Below, piece by piece: positions 29,984 through 38,938 of a stretch of DNA of 64,000 bases. Within the stretch, counting starts at the first letter, position 1. Each line of letters starts with the position of its first letter. The translations under genes were made by a program, and so were the position numbers. The notes under the pieces were generated by a model that ran no database searches, was not told the origin of the DNA, and saw only the letters and a list, made by a program, of their open reading frames with translations. This DNA is from Streptomyces olivochromogenes (GTDB lineage: Bacteria > Actinomycetota > Actinomycetes > Streptomycetales > Streptomycetaceae). Where the stretch lies: contig NZ_JADDRL010000024.1 of assembly GCF_021538895.1 (NCBI RefSeq), positions 38,468-102,467 of the forward strand, read 5' to 3'.

Positions 29984-30837
29984 GGCGTCCGGGCGATCAG
30001 GTAGCGGAACACGTTCGGCATCCACACCGTCCCGTCCCGCCGCTGGTGCGGGTGCAGGGCCTCGGTCAGTTCCTTGTCCACCTGCTCCTGGTCCGTGGCC
30101 GCGATCGCCGCGTCGAACAGTCCCGTCGACAACAGGCCGCGTACGGCGCTGGCGAGGTCGGCGTACCCGAACGGGCAGGCCACCCGCCCCGAGCCGTCCG
30201 GCCGCAGCCCGGCCCGCTGGGCGACCTCCTCCAGGTCGTCGCGCAGGGCGGTGCGCCAGCCGTGCGCCGCGCGCTCCGGATCCGCGAGCCGGGACGCCAC
30301 CCGCAGCACGGCCGAGGTCGCGCAGCGCTCCGGCGGCCCCCAGCCGGCCAGCACCACCGGCGTGCCGCGCTCGGCGAGCGGGGTGGCGGCGGCCAGCTGC
30401 GCACCGAGCCCCTCGGAGTCGCCGGCCAGGCACCCGATGGGCTCGAAGGCGGTCACCAGGGTGTACGCGGGCGTCTCAGCGCCGGCCGCGTCCCGGGGTG
30501 GACCCTCGACGATCCGGGTGCCCGCACGCGCGCGTGTCCGCCAGGCGTTGGGCAGCAGCCGCTCCCGCGCGAGGGCCAACCGCTCGGGATGGTCGGACTC
30601 GACGCCGGTGACCGCGACCCCTCTGGAGGCCGCCATCAGCAGGGCGAGCCCGGAACCGCAGCCGAGGCCCAGCAACCGTGTGCCGGGGCCGACGTCAAGT
30701 CGCTCGTAGACGGCCTCATAGAGCGGGACAAGCATCCGCTCCTGGATCTCCGACCAGTCACGCGCGCGTGAGTCCAGGCTCACGCGGGGTGCGGATCCCG
30801 CATGAGACAGGTGGTCCCGCACGAGCGTAGGTGTCAT
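29980..30837 (-). CDS. SAM-dependent methyltransferase
   Basis: A 285-residue class I methyltransferase-like protein. Motif I is [20 protein letters not shown], the acidic motif II is [17 protein letters not shown], and the post-motif region is [15 protein letters not shown]. The C-terminal half reads like proteins annotated as methyltransferases with unknown small-molecule substrates ([48 protein letters not shown]). ATG 30837 gives the N-terminus [14 protein letters not shown]; the open frame upstream of it is not coding-like. It is tail-to-tail with ftsH. The substrate is unknown. Confidence 0.8.
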
Positions 30838-31036
30838 AGGTAAGCGCCCCAATCCGCCAAGAGTTGGTGGTGTGCCCGGTTCAGTGGCCCCCGTGCCGTG
30901 CGCTCGCACTCCCCACGTATGCCAGGTAACTCCCGGCTCGCGACGGCGTCCAGGGGTCGTAGGTCCCTGGATCGGGGTTGCCGGTGCCTGTGGCGAGAAT
31001 TCACATCCCCGCAATACGAGCCCGTACCATCACGCC

Positions 31037-32482
31037 ATGGCGAAGGCACCCATTCTCACGCCCCGTGCGGACGACTTCCCGCGCTGGTACCAGGATCTGA
31101 CCGCCAAGGCCGAGTTGGCCGACAACGGACCGGTGCGCGGCACCATGGTGATCCGACCGTACGGGTACGGGCTGTGGGAGCGGATGCAGGCCGAGATGGA
31201 CGCCAGGATCAAGGAGACGGGGACGCAGAACGCCTACTTCCCGCTGCTGATCCCGCAGTCGTACCTCACCAAGGAGGCCGACCACGTCGAGGGGTTCGCG
31301 CCCGAACTGGCGGTGGTCACGCACGGCGGCGGCAAGGAGCTGGAGGAGCCCGCGGTCGTCCGCCCGACCTCCGAGACCATCATCAACGACTACTTCTCCA
31401 AGTGGGTGCAGAGCTACCGCGACCTGCCCCTGCTCATCAACCAGTGGGCGAACGTGGTGCGGTGGGAGCTGCGTCCCCGACTCTTCCTGCGCACCTCCGA
31501 GTTCCTGTGGCAGGAGGGGCACACCGCGCACGCCACGTACGAGGAGGCGCGCGAATTCGCCGCGCTCGTCCAGCGCGAGGTCTACGGCGACTTCCTGGAG
31601 AACGTCCTCGCGATGGACTTCGTCTCCGGCCGCAAGACGGTCAAGGAGCGCTTCGCGGGGGCCGTCAACACCCTCACGCTCGAAAGCATGATGGGCGACG
31701 GCAAGGCCCTGCAGATGGTCACCAGCCATGAACTGGGCCAGAACTTCGCGAAGGCGTTCAACACCCGCTATCTGTCGAAGGACAGCACGCAGGAGTACGT
31801 CTGGCAGACCTCCTGGGGCTCGACCACCCGCATGATCGGCGCCCTGGTGATGACGCACGGGGACGACGACGGCCTGCGCGTGCCGCCGCGTCTGGCGCAG
31901 ATCCAGGCCGTCGTCCTCGCCATCAAGGACGACGAGGCGGTTCTGGCCAAGGTCCGCGAGATCGGCGACCGGCTGAAGGCGGCCGGGATCCGTGTCCGGG
32001 TCGACGACCGCACCGACACGCCGTTCGGGCGGCGCTCGGTCGACTGGGAGCTCAAGGGCATCCCGGTGCGCATCGAGATCGGCCCGCGCGACCTGGAGAA
32101 CGGCACGGCGATGCTGGCCCGCCGCATCCCTGGGGGTACCTCCCAGGCGTTCAGCTCTGGGGGAGGCAAGGAGCCGGTGGCCCTCGACGCGCTCGCGGAC
32201 CTCCTCCCGGCGATCCTGGAAGAGGACCAGGCGCTGCTGCTGCGGCAGTCCCGCGAGCGTCGCGAGTCCCGTACGACGGACGTGGCGACGATCGGGGAGG
32301 CCGTCGAGGCCGTCACCGCCGGCGGCTGGGCGCGCATCCCGTGGGCCGTCCTCGGCGAGCGGGGCGAGGCCGAGCTGGCCGAGCACGCGGTGACCGTACG
32401 GTGTCTGGTCGCCGCGGACGGGTCCGTTCCGGACGACGGGGACGCCCCGGGTAACGTCGCGGTCGTCGCGCGCGCTTACTGA
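31037..32482 (+). CDS. proS: Prolyl-tRNA synthetase, archaeal/eukaryal type
   Basis: A 481-residue class II synthetase. The length, the lack of the editing insertion between motifs 2 and 3, and the terminal tyrosine (VVARAY-COOH) place it with the type 3 ProRS rather than the about 565-residue bacterial type. Motifs are GPVRGTMVIRPYGYGLWERMQ, RPTSETIINDYFSKWVQSYR, RTSEFLWQEGHTAH (substrate loop) and YVWQTSWGSTTRMIGALVMTHGDDDGL (motif 3). Residues about 366-378 (GGTSQAFSSGGG) come from a palindromic repeat inserted in frame. ATG 31037 is preceded by no strong RBS. The standard bacterial proS is expected elsewhere in the genome (inference). Confidence 0.93.
   Translation: MAKAPILTPRADDFPRWYQDLTAKAELADNGPVRGTMVIRPYGYGLWERMQAEMDARIKETGTQNAYFPLLIPQSYLTKEADHVEGFAPELAVVTHGGGKELEEPAVVRPTSETIINDYFSKWVQSYRDLPLLINQWANVVRWELRPRLFLRTSEFLWQEGHTAHATYEEAREFAALVQREVYGDFLENVLAMDFVSGRKTVKERFAGAVNTLTLESMMGDGKALQMVTSHELGQNFAKAFNTRYLSKDSTQEYVWQTSWGSTTRMIGALVMTHGDDDGLRVPPRLAQIQAVVLAIKDDEAVLAKVREIGDRLKAAGIRVRVDDRTDTPFGRRSVDWELKGIPVRIEIGPRDLENGTAMLARRIPGGTSQAFSSGGGKEPVALDALADLLPAILEEDQALLLRQSRERRESRTTDVATIGEAVEAVTAGGWARIPWAVLGERGEAELAEHAVTVRCLVAADGSVPDDGDAPGNVAVVARAY
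32129..32166. repeat. Palindromic repeat element inside proS
   Basis: CCTGGGGGTACCTCCCAGG (32129-32147) is a near-perfect palindrome. It is followed by CGTTCAGCTC and a third G-rich arm TGGGGGAGG. The element is in frame and encodes PGGTSQAFSSGGG between conserved ProRS segments. It looks like the dispersed Streptomyces palindromic repeats known to me from intergenic regions. Confidence 0.6.
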
Positions 32483-32795
32483 AGTAGCGTCCGCGTCACG
32501 AGAGCGACCGAAACACCTCTTGCGCACTCGCCGACCACAGCTGTCCCGGCGCGCGGATCAACGCTACGCGCCGGGCCAGAGGGGTGACCCGAAGGGTCTC
32601 CGTTGAGGGTGGTGGCGGGAGACGGGAGGGCGTACGTCACTCTACGCACCGGCTTGGTATGAGCTGTGAGGCTTCTCCGCAGATCAGCGCACCCGCCCTC
32701 GTCAGGACGCATCAGCGGCAACTGACGGGTAAGTGCAAATTATTTGGGATGCCCCGGAATAGGAACACGGGGGCACTCACGCTCGTTGTCATTAC
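32483..32795. other. Gene-free stretch between proS and the SprT-like gene
   Basis: No supported gene. A hairpin with perfect 9-bp arms CCCGGCGCG (32545-32553) and CGCGCCGGG (32567-32575) may end proS transcription. Close to the next gene lies an unusually AT-rich palindrome, CAAAT-T-ATTTG (32736-32746), which could be a promoter or operator element. Confidence 0.5.
32545..32575 (+). terminator. Hairpin downstream of proS
   Basis: Perfect 9-bp arms CCCGGCGCG and CGCGCCGGG with a 13-base loop, 62 bases after the proS stop. There is no T-tract. Confidence 0.5.
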
Positions 32796-33398
32796 GTGAG
32801 CACGACACAGACACCACCTGTTCTCGCCGCAGAGCTGGCACAGGCGTGGGCCGACATTCAGCGGTACCACCCCGAGCTGCCGGACCTTGCCGCGCCAGAA
32901 TCCCTGATCGGGGAGTCGTCGTCCGCGTGCGGTCACGAACTCTCCTTCGAACGACTGCTCCATGAGGCAGTCCACGGCATCGCCGCCGCCCGGGGGATCC
33001 GTGACACCTCCCGGGCCGGCCGCTACCACAACCGCAGATTCCTCGCGATCGCCGAGGAACTGGGCCTGGACCACCCCGACGAGCCGCACCCCAGCAGCGG
33101 CTTCTCGCTGGTCACGCTCAACCCCGAGGCGAAACGGCGCTACCGGCCGACCATGGAACGGCTGCAGCGCGCCCTGAAGGCCCATGTGGTGGCCACGTCC
33201 GCCGACACCACCCGCTCCTTCCGCGGCCCGGCCGCCCGACACGGCTCCTCCGGCGGCGGCGTCCGCGTCAAGGCGGTCTGCGACTGCGGCCGCAACGTCC
33301 GGGTGGTCCCGTCGGTCCTGGCCCAGGCCCCGATCGTGTGCGGCGGCTGCGGCAAGCCGTTCCGCATCCCGGAGATCGTGGGGGCCGCAGCGAGCTGA
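32796..33398 (+). CDS. SprT-like zinc metalloprotease-fold protein
   Basis: A 200-residue protein with a zincin motif HEAVH (H56, E57, H60) in LLHEAVHGIAAARGI and a probable third ligand H78 in RYHNRRF, the spacing used by SprT/Spartan-like domains. The C-terminal part has a four-cysteine zinc ribbon: C162, C164 (CDCG) and C182, C185 (CGGCG). I infer the SprT-like family from motif order; no substrate is known. SprT-like proteins include DNA-protein crosslink proteases but many are uncharacterised. GTG 32796 is the natural start. A terminator hairpin begins directly after the stop, so it is monocistronic. Confidence 0.75.
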   Translation: MSTTQTPPVLAAELAQAWADIQRYHPELPDLAAPESLIGESSSACGHELSFERLLHEAVHGIAAARGIRDTSRAGRYHNRRFLAIAEELGLDHPDEPHPSSGFSLVTLNPEAKRRYRPTMERLQRALKAHVVATSADTTRSFRGPAARHGSSGGGVRVKAVCDCGRNVRVVPSVLAQAPIVCGGCGKPFRIPEIVGAAAS

Positions 33399-33427
33399 GA
33401 CCGCGACTGCTCGTGGCAGCCGCGGTC
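33399..33427 (+). terminator. Terminator hairpin after the SprT-like gene
   Basis: GACCGCG-A-CTGC pairs with GCAG-C-CGCGGTC around TCGTG: an 11-bp stem with one mismatch, starting immediately after the stop codon. Confidence 0.75.
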
Positions 33428-33696
33428 CACTGGCCCGCAACGTGCCGGTGCCGGGCAACGCACCCGACGTGACCTCACCTCCACGCCGGGTGCCTCACCG
33501 GCATGCCCGGACGCACTCGGCGGACCCTCGGCCGAGAGCCACCCGCCGGGTATGGCACAATGGCTAGCTGTACTCGACAGCCGCACAGGACCCCTCTCTC
33601 CTCCGGCTGACGCGTCCATCGGGCACTCGGGTACCGCATCCCCACGCGGCATTCTCGCCGTGCCCAACCACGTCAAATCCAGGAGAATCCACTCCC

Positions 33697-34116
33697 GTGG
33701 CAGTCAAGATCAAGCTGAAGCGTCTGGGCAAGATCCGTTCGCCTCACTACCGCATCGTCGTCGCCGACTCCCGCACCCGCCGTGACGGCCGTGCGATCGA
33801 GGAGATCGGCAAGTACCACCCGACCTACAACCCGTCGGTCATCGAGGTGGACGCCGAGCGCGTGGCGTACTGGCTGGGTGTCGGCGCGCAGCCGACCGAG
33901 CCCGTCCTCGCCATCCTGAAGAAGACCGGCGACTGGCAGAAGTTCAAGGGCGAGCCCGCCCCGGCGCCGCTGCTCGTCGCCGCTCCGAAGGCCGCGCGTC
34001 CGTCGTTCGAGGCCCTCGCGGGTGAAGACGAGGGCAAGGGTGAGGCGATCACCCAGAAGAAGAAGGCTGAGAAGAAGGACGAGGCCGCGGCTGAGTCCGA
34101 GTCGACCGAGGCCTGA
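33697..34116 (+). CDS. rpsP: 30S ribosomal protein S16
   Basis: A 139-residue S16. The conserved part [41 protein letters not shown] and the [20 protein letters not shown] stretch cover the first 90 residues. The C-terminal 45 residues are a Lys/Glu/Ala-rich extension typical of actinobacteria. The GTG start at 33697 follows AGGAGAA. The upstream 270 bases include a TATGGCACAAT promoter-like element near 33551 and a short CTGT-ACTCG-ACAG hairpin, consistent with a ribosomal-protein leader. It heads rpsP-khpA-rimM-trmD. Confidence 0.96.
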   Translation: MAVKIKLKRLGKIRSPHYRIVVADSRTRRDGRAIEEIGKYHPTYNPSVIEVDAERVAYWLGVGAQPTEPVLAILKKTGDWQKFKGEPAPAPLLVAAPKAARPSFEALAGEDEGKGEAITQKKKAEKKDEAAAESESTEA

Positions 34117-34121
34117 GCAGC

Positions 34122-34361
34122 ATGCTCGAAGAGGCGCTTGAGCACCTCGTGAAGGGCATCGTCGACAACCCGGACGATGTGCAGGTCGCCTCGCGCAACC
34201 TGCGCCGCGGGCGCGTGCTGGAGGTTCGGGTTCACCCCGAGGACCTCGGCAAGGTGATCGGCCGCAACGGCCGCACCGCGCGTGCCCTGCGCACCGTCGT
34301 GGGCGCCATCGGCGGCCGCGGCGTCCGCGTCGACCTCGTCGACGTGGACCACGTCCGCTGA
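34122..34361 (+). CDS. khpA: KH-domain RNA-binding protein KhpA
   Basis: A 79-residue single-KH protein (YlqC/KhpA). The GXXG loop is in KVIGRNGRTARALRTVV. Homologues bind RNA, often with KhpB, and are consistently encoded between rpsP and rimM, as here. The start ATG 34122 lies five bases after rpsP, so they are translationally linked. Confidence 0.93.
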   Translation: MLEEALEHLVKGIVDNPDDVQVASRNLRRGRVLEVRVHPEDLGKVIGRNGRTARALRTVVGAIGGRGVRVDLVDVDHVR

Positions 34362-34442
34362 CGTTTCGCAGCACCGGCTCGGGCCGGGGAGGGCCACTGG
34401 GCCGTCCCCGGCCCGCAGTCGTATGACAGGAGATCAAGCACA

Positions 34443-34985
34443 GTGCAGCTCGTAGTCGCACGGATCGGCCGCGCCCACGGCATCAAGGGCGAGGTCACCG
34501 TGGAGGTACGTACCGACGAGCCCGAGCTCAGGCTCGCACCCGGCGCCGTACTGGCCACCGATCCCGCATCCGCGGGCCCGCTCACCATCGAGACCGGCCG
34601 CGTCCACAGCGGCCGCCTCCTCCTGCGCTTCGAGGGCTTCGGCGACCGCAGCGCCGCCGAGACCCTGCGCAACACCCTCCTGATCGCCGAGATCGATCCG
34701 GAGGTGCTGCCGGAGGATGAGGACGAGTACTACGACCATCAGCTCATCGACCTCGACGTGGTCACCGAGGACGGCACGGAGGTGGGCCGGATCACGGAGA
34801 TCTCGCACCTGCCCTCCCAGGACCTGTTCATCGTGGAGCGGCCCGACGGCAGCGAGGTGATGATCCCCTTCGTGGAGGAGATCGTCACCGAGATCGACCT
34901 GGAGGAGCAGAAGGCGGTCATCACGCCTCCGCCCGGCCTGATCGACGAGCGGGCCGAGATCGCGTCCTCGCGGGACGAGGCCTGA
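34443..34985 (+). CDS. rimM: 16S rRNA processing protein RimM
   Basis: A 180-residue ribosome maturation factor that binds S19 during 30S head assembly. The N-terminal domain is [24 protein letters not shown]; the C-terminal PRC-barrel contains [20 protein letters not shown] and [20 protein letters not shown] 34443 is preceded by GGAG. Its TGA overlaps the trmD ATG by one base (TGATG). Confidence 0.95.
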   Translation: MQLVVARIGRAHGIKGEVTVEVRTDEPELRLAPGAVLATDPASAGPLTIETGRVHSGRLLLRFEGFGDRSAAETLRNTLLIAEIDPEVLPEDEDEYYDHQLIDLDVVTEDGTEVGRITEISHLPSQDLFIVERPDGSEVMIPFVEEIVTEIDLEEQKAVITPPPGLIDERAEIASSRDEA

Positions 34986-35818
34986 TGCGCCTCGACGTCG
35001 TCACGATCTTCCCCGAGTACCTGGAACCGCTGAACGTCTCCCTGGTCGGCAAGGCACGCGCGCGTGGACAGCTGGACGTGCACGTGCACGACCTGCGCAG
35101 GTGGACGTACGACCGGCACAACACCGTCGACGACACGCCGTACGGCGGCGGCCCCGGCATGGTCATGAAGACCGACCCCTGGGGCGACGCCCTGGACTCC
35201 GTCCTGGCCGACGGCTACGAGACGGGCTCCCACGCGCCCGCGCTGATCGTCCCGACCCCCAGCGGCCGCCCCTTCACCCAGGAGCTGGCCGTGGAGCTCT
35301 CCGAGCGCCCCTGGCTGATCTTCACGCCGGCCCGCTACGAGGGCATCGACCGGCGCGTCATGGACGAGTACGCCACCCGGATGCCGGTGTACGAGGTGTC
35401 CATCGGCGACTACGTCCTGGCCGGCGGCGAGGCGGCCGTCCTGGTGATCACGGAGGCCGTGGCCAGGCTGCTGCCCGGCGTCCTCGGCAACGCCGAGTCC
35501 CACCGGGACGACTCCTTCGCGCCCGGCGCGATGGCGAGCCTCCTGGAGGGCCCCGTCTACACCAAGCCGCCCGTCTGGCGCGGCCGTGACATCCCGGACG
35601 TGCTGCTCAGCGGCCACCACGGGAAGATCGCCCGCTGGCGCCGGGACGAGGCCCTGCGGCGTACGACCGCCCACCGGCCCGACCTCATCGAGCGCTGCGA
35701 CCCCAAGGCCTTCGACAAGAAGGACCGCGAGATGCTCTCCATCCTGGGCTGGGCCCCCGACCCGGACGGCGAGCCGTACGGTCGATTTTGGCGCAGGCCA
35801 CAGGGCGTGGAAGAATAG
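34985..35818 (+). CDS. trmD: tRNA (guanine(37)-N(1))-methyltransferase TrmD
   Basis: A 277-residue SPOUT-class methyltransferase forming m1G37, which prevents frameshifting. It begins [16 protein letters not shown]; the SAM trefoil-knot segments PYGGGPGMVMKTDPW, TPARYEGIDRRVMDEY and EVSIGDYVLAGGEAAVLVI are intact. The extra C-terminal residues (after about 235) are usual in actinobacteria. It is coupled to rimM and followed by rplS after 135 bases. Confidence 0.97.
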   Translation: MRLDVVTIFPEYLEPLNVSLVGKARARGQLDVHVHDLRRWTYDRHNTVDDTPYGGGPGMVMKTDPWGDALDSVLADGYETGSHAPALIVPTPSGRPFTQELAVELSERPWLIFTPARYEGIDRRVMDEYATRMPVYEVSIGDYVLAGGEAAVLVITEAVARLLPGVLGNAESHRDDSFAPGAMASLLEGPVYTKPPVWRGRDIPDVLLSGHHGKIARWRRDEALRRTTAHRPDLIERCDPKAFDKKDREMLSILGWAPDPDGEPYGRFWRRPQGVEE

Positions 35819-35953
35819 ACCGCTGCTGTGCGTCCGTCCGGCGTGCGCCCCTGCCACAGGGGGACACGACGTCCGCCCCGACCCGCACGGCAGTCCTCAT
35901 GGAAACCTAGTTGCCGTTGATGACCTGTGGCATCAGCGAAGAAAGCAGACGAA

Positions 35954-36304
35954 ATGTCTCACCTGCTCGACTCCGTCGACTCCGCGTCGCTGCGCAGCGA
36001 CATCCCGGCCTTCCGTCCGGGTGACACCGTCAACGTCCACGTCCGCGTCATCGAGGGCAACCGCTCCCGTGTGCAGCAGTTCAAGGGCGTTGTGATCCGC
36101 CGCCAGGGCTCCGGTGTCCGTGAGACCTTCACGGTCCGCAAGGTCTCGTTCTCCGTCGGCGTCGAGCGCACCTTCCCGGTGCACACCCCGATCGTCGAGA
36201 AGATCGAGCTCGTCACCCGTGGTGACGTGCGTCGCGCCAAGCTGTACTACCTGCGCGACCTGCGCGGCAAGGCCGCGAAGATCAAGGAGAAGCGCGAGAA
36301 CTGA
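35954..36304 (+). CDS. rplS: 50S ribosomal protein L19
   Basis: A 116-residue L19 with [41 protein letters not shown] and the C-terminal [23 protein letters not shown] 35954 gives the standard N-terminus [16 protein letters not shown] and follows GAAAGCAG. An in-frame GTG at 35927 would add nine residues not seen in the family. A 135-base leader precedes it. Confidence 0.95.
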   Translation: MSHLLDSVDSASLRSDIPAFRPGDTVNVHVRVIEGNRSRVQQFKGVVIRRQGSGVRETFTVRKVSFSVGVERTFPVHTPIVEKIELVTRGDVRRAKLYYLRDLRGKAAKIKEKREN

Positions 36305-36349
36305 GCGGTCCTCGGAGTTCGAAGCGGGGCCGGATAGCATCTGGCCCCG

Positions 36350-37051
36350 ATGGACACCGAAGCACAGCCGACGGAGCGCGACCGCTCCTCCCACCCCGCC
36401 ACGCGAGGTCCGGAGGGACGGTCGCGTTTCGCGTTGGTGCCGCGGCTCGCCGATCTGGTGCCGGGCGGACGGATCACCCTCACCGTCTTCGTCTGCCTGG
36501 CGTTCCTGCTGCTCCTCAACACCTTCGTGATGCAGCCGTTCCAGATTCCCAGCGGATCCATGGAGCAGGGATTGAGGATCGGGGACCGCGTTCTCGTAAA
36601 TAAGTTGGCGTACCGTTTCGGTGCCGAGCCGCGGCGCGGCGATGTCGTCGTGTTCGACGGCACCGGGTATTTCGGGGACGCCGACTACATCAAGCGCGTT
36701 GTGGGTGTAGGGGGAGACCACGTGGTGTGCTGCGACAAGAAGGCGAGGATCGAAGTGAACGGCCGGCCGGTCGACGAGACGGCGTTCCTGCATCCCGGGG
36801 ACCGCGCGTCCACTGTGCCCTTCGACGTCGTCGTGCCCGAAGGCAGGCTCTTCCTCCTCGGCGACCACCGCAGCGACTCCAGCGACTCCCGCGACCACCT
36901 GGGCTCGCCCGGCGGCGGCATGGTCCCCGTCGGCGACGTGATCGGCCGGGCCGACTGGATCGTCTGGCCCTACGGCCACTGGACGCGCATCCGGCGTCCC
37001 GCCGCCTACGCGCACGTGCCCGCAGCCGTCGTGGAGGGTGCGCATGGGTAA
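36350..37051 (+). CDS. sipW: Type I signal peptidase (SipW-like)
   Basis: A 233-residue membrane-bound leader peptidase. One N-terminal TM (LTVFVCLAFLLLLNTFVMQPF) precedes the catalytic IPSGSMEQG (Ser70) and YIKRVVGVGGD (Lys115), then LLGDHRSDSSDSRDHLG. There is no clear C-terminal TM. It is the first of four tandem paralogues matching the sipW-sipX-sipY-sipZ locus of S. lividans, where each handles overlapping sets of secreted proteins. It overlaps sipX by eight bases. Confidence 0.93.
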   Translation: MDTEAQPTERDRSSHPATRGPEGRSRFALVPRLADLVPGGRITLTVFVCLAFLLLLNTFVMQPFQIPSGSMEQGLRIGDRVLVNKLAYRFGAEPRRGDVVVFDGTGYFGDADYIKRVVGVGGDHVVCCDKKARIEVNGRPVDETAFLHPGDRASTVPFDVVVPEGRLFLLGDHRSDSSDSRDHLGSPGGGMVPVGDVIGRADWIVWPYGHWTRIRRPAAYAHVPAAVVEGAHG

Positions 37052-38147
37052 CCGTGGCAAGCCGCGCGGGGTGGTCGGCAACGCCGCCGACAACCTGCTG
37101 CCCACCGGGGTCCGGCGCGCCTCCTCCTCGTCCGGCGGCCGTACCCGCGCGGAGCGCCGCAAGCTCCAGCGCAAGGTCAAGCGCAAGCGCAGGCACTCGG
37201 CCGTCCGGGAGATCCCCCTCCTGGTCGGTGTGGCCGTCCTGATAGCGCTCGTCCTGAAGACCTTCCTCGTCCAGGCGTTCGTCATCCCGTCGGGCTCCAT
37301 GGAGCAGACGATCCGGATCGGCGACCGCGTCCTGGTCGACAAGCTCACCCCGTGGTTCGGCTCCAAGCCGCAGCGCGGGGACGTCGTCGTGTTCCACGAC
37401 CCGGGCGGCTGGCTCAACGACGAACAGACGGCCAAGAAGAACGATCCCGTCGTCGTCAAGCAGTTCAAGGAAGGCCTCACCTTCATCGGCCTGCTGCCCT
37501 CCGACAACGAGAAGGACCTCATCAAGCGGGTCATCGGCGTCGGCGGTGACCACGTCAAGTGCTGTGACGCGCAGGGCCGGGTCACCGTCAACGGCGTGCC
37601 GCTCACGGAAGGGGACTATCTCTATCCCGGGAACGCCCCCTCCCTGAGCCCCTTCGACGTCACGGTGCCCCAGGGGCGCCTGTGGGTGATGGGCGACCAC
37701 CGGGGTGACTCCGCGGACTCCCGTTTCCACCAGAACACGTCCTACAAGGGCACCGTCTCCGTGGATTCGGTGGTCGGCCGGGCCAGATGGATCGGCTGGC
37801 CCCTCGGGCACTGGACGAGCCTTGAGGAACCTAAAACCTTCGCAAGCGTTGCCGACTCCGTGTCGGGGACGACTGCGGCCCCTCCGCCGTCGCATAGGGT
37901 TGCCCCTGACGATCCGAAGGCAATGACCGAACTCCCGACCCCTGCGGAACTCCCGCTCGTTATGGGAGTGGTGGGCCTGCACCGACTATGGGGCAGGCGG
38001 CGGCACAGAGTAAGGAGTTGGCGTGGGGGATGTGGCGGTTGGCGCTCGATCCGGGCACGACGGCGAGGAGCATCGCGGGCACCCCGCGGAAGACAAGGTC
38101 CCAGCGGCGGACGGCGCCATGACCTCCGGGAACGCCTCCGGAGCTGA
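37044..38147 (+). CDS. sipX: Type I signal peptidase (SipX-like) with long C-terminal extension
   Basis: Signal peptidase with a basic N-terminal tail (RRKLQRKVKRKRRHS), one TM (IPLLVGVAVLIALVLKTFLV), catalytic VIPSGSMEQT (Ser85) and LIKRVIGVGGD (Lys161), and VMGDHRGDSADSRFHQN. From ATG 37044 it is 367 residues; the catalytic domain ends near residue 275. The rest includes a hydrophobic patch LPLVMGVVGLHRL and a very basic tail overlapping sipY by 125 bases. The tail may be real (known SipX is also long) or partly a shadow of sipY. ATG 37044 follows GGAGGG. Confidence 0.9.
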   Translation: MGNRGKPRGVVGNAADNLLPTGVRRASSSSGGRTRAERRKLQRKVKRKRRHSAVREIPLLVGVAVLIALVLKTFLVQAFVIPSGSMEQTIRIGDRVLVDKLTPWFGSKPQRGDVVVFHDPGGWLNDEQTAKKNDPVVVKQFKEGLTFIGLLPSDNEKDLIKRVIGVGGDHVKCCDAQGRVTVNGVPLTEGDYLYPGNAPSLSPFDVTVPQGRLWVMGDHRGDSADSRFHQNTSYKGTVSVDSVVGRARWIGWPLGHWTSLEEPKTFASVADSVSGTTAAPPPSHRVAPDDPKAMTELPTPAELPLVMGVVGLHRLWGRRRHRVRSWRGGCGGWRSIRARRRGASRAPRGRQGPSGGRRHDLRERLRS

Positions 38148-38904
38148 TGGGGACGCCATGGAGTCCGGTGGCCCGTCCCGGACGAACGGGAACGGCGACG
38201 GCGAGGGCCCCGGCGGCTCGGCGTCCAAGCCGAACAAGCCGCGCTCCTTCTGGAAGGAGCTGCCGATCCTGATCGTCATCGCCCTGGTGCTGGCGCTGCT
38301 GATCAAGACCTTCCTGGTGCAGGCGTTCTCGATCCCGTCCGACTCGATGCAGAACACCCTGCAGCGGGGTGACCGTGTCCTGGTCGACAAGCTGACCCCG
38401 TGGTTCGGCTCCGAGCCCGAGCGCGGCGAGGTCGTCGTCTTCCATGACCCCGGCAACTGGCTCAGGGGCGAGCCGACGCCCGAGCCCAATGCCGTGCAGA
38501 AGGCGCTCAGTTGGATCGGTCTGATGCCCTCGGCGGAGGAGAAGGACCTGATCAAGCGCGTGATCGGGGTGGGGGGCGACACGGTCGAGTGCAAGGGGAC
38601 CGGCCCGCTGAAGGTCAACGGCAAGGCGCTGAACGAGCCGTATGTGTACCCCGGCAACACGCCGTGCACCGACGACACCACCGGTGGTCAGTTCAAGGTC
38701 AAGGTGCCCAAGGGCTTCATCTGGGTGATGGGCGACCACCGGCAGAACTCGCGCGACTCGCGGTACAACCAGGACCAGAAGTACCACGGCATGGTGCCGG
38801 TCGACGACGTCGTCGGCCGCGCGATCGTGAAGGCCTGGCCGATCAACCGCTGGGGCACGCTGCCGGTGCCGGACACCTTCGACCAGCAGGGTCTGAACAA
38901 GTAG
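38023..38904 (+). CDS. sipY: Type I signal peptidase (SipY-like)
   Basis: A 293-residue signal peptidase. A 75-residue Gly/Asp/Ser-rich cytoplasmic N-terminus is followed by the TM LPILIVIALVLALLIKTFLV. The catalytic SIPSDSMQNT gives Ser108, and LIKRVIGVGGD gives Lys178, with VMGDHRQNSRDSRYNQ downstream. GTG 38023 sits behind AAGGAG, inside the 3' end of sipX. It is the last gene before a strong terminator, so sipW-sipX-sipY form one transcription unit, as reported for S. lividans. Confidence 0.94.
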   Translation: MGDVAVGARSGHDGEEHRGHPAEDKVPAADGAMTSGNASGADGDAMESGGPSRTNGNGDGEGPGGSASKPNKPRSFWKELPILIVIALVLALLIKTFLVQAFSIPSDSMQNTLQRGDRVLVDKLTPWFGSEPERGEVVVFHDPGNWLRGEPTPEPNAVQKALSWIGLMPSAEEKDLIKRVIGVGGDTVECKGTGPLKVNGKALNEPYVYPGNTPCTDDTTGGQFKVKVPKGFIWVMGDHRQNSRDSRYNQDQKYHGMVPVDDVVGRAIVKAWPINRWGTLPVPDTFDQQGLNK

Positions 38905-38938
38905 GCGTCCGCCGCCGCAGGACTGCCACACGCCGAGG

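Noticed and set aside
32584..32799. Plus-strand ORF ahead of the SprT-like gene
   Set aside because: Short, ends over the real start, lacks coding bias and covers the AT-rich promoter-like palindrome.
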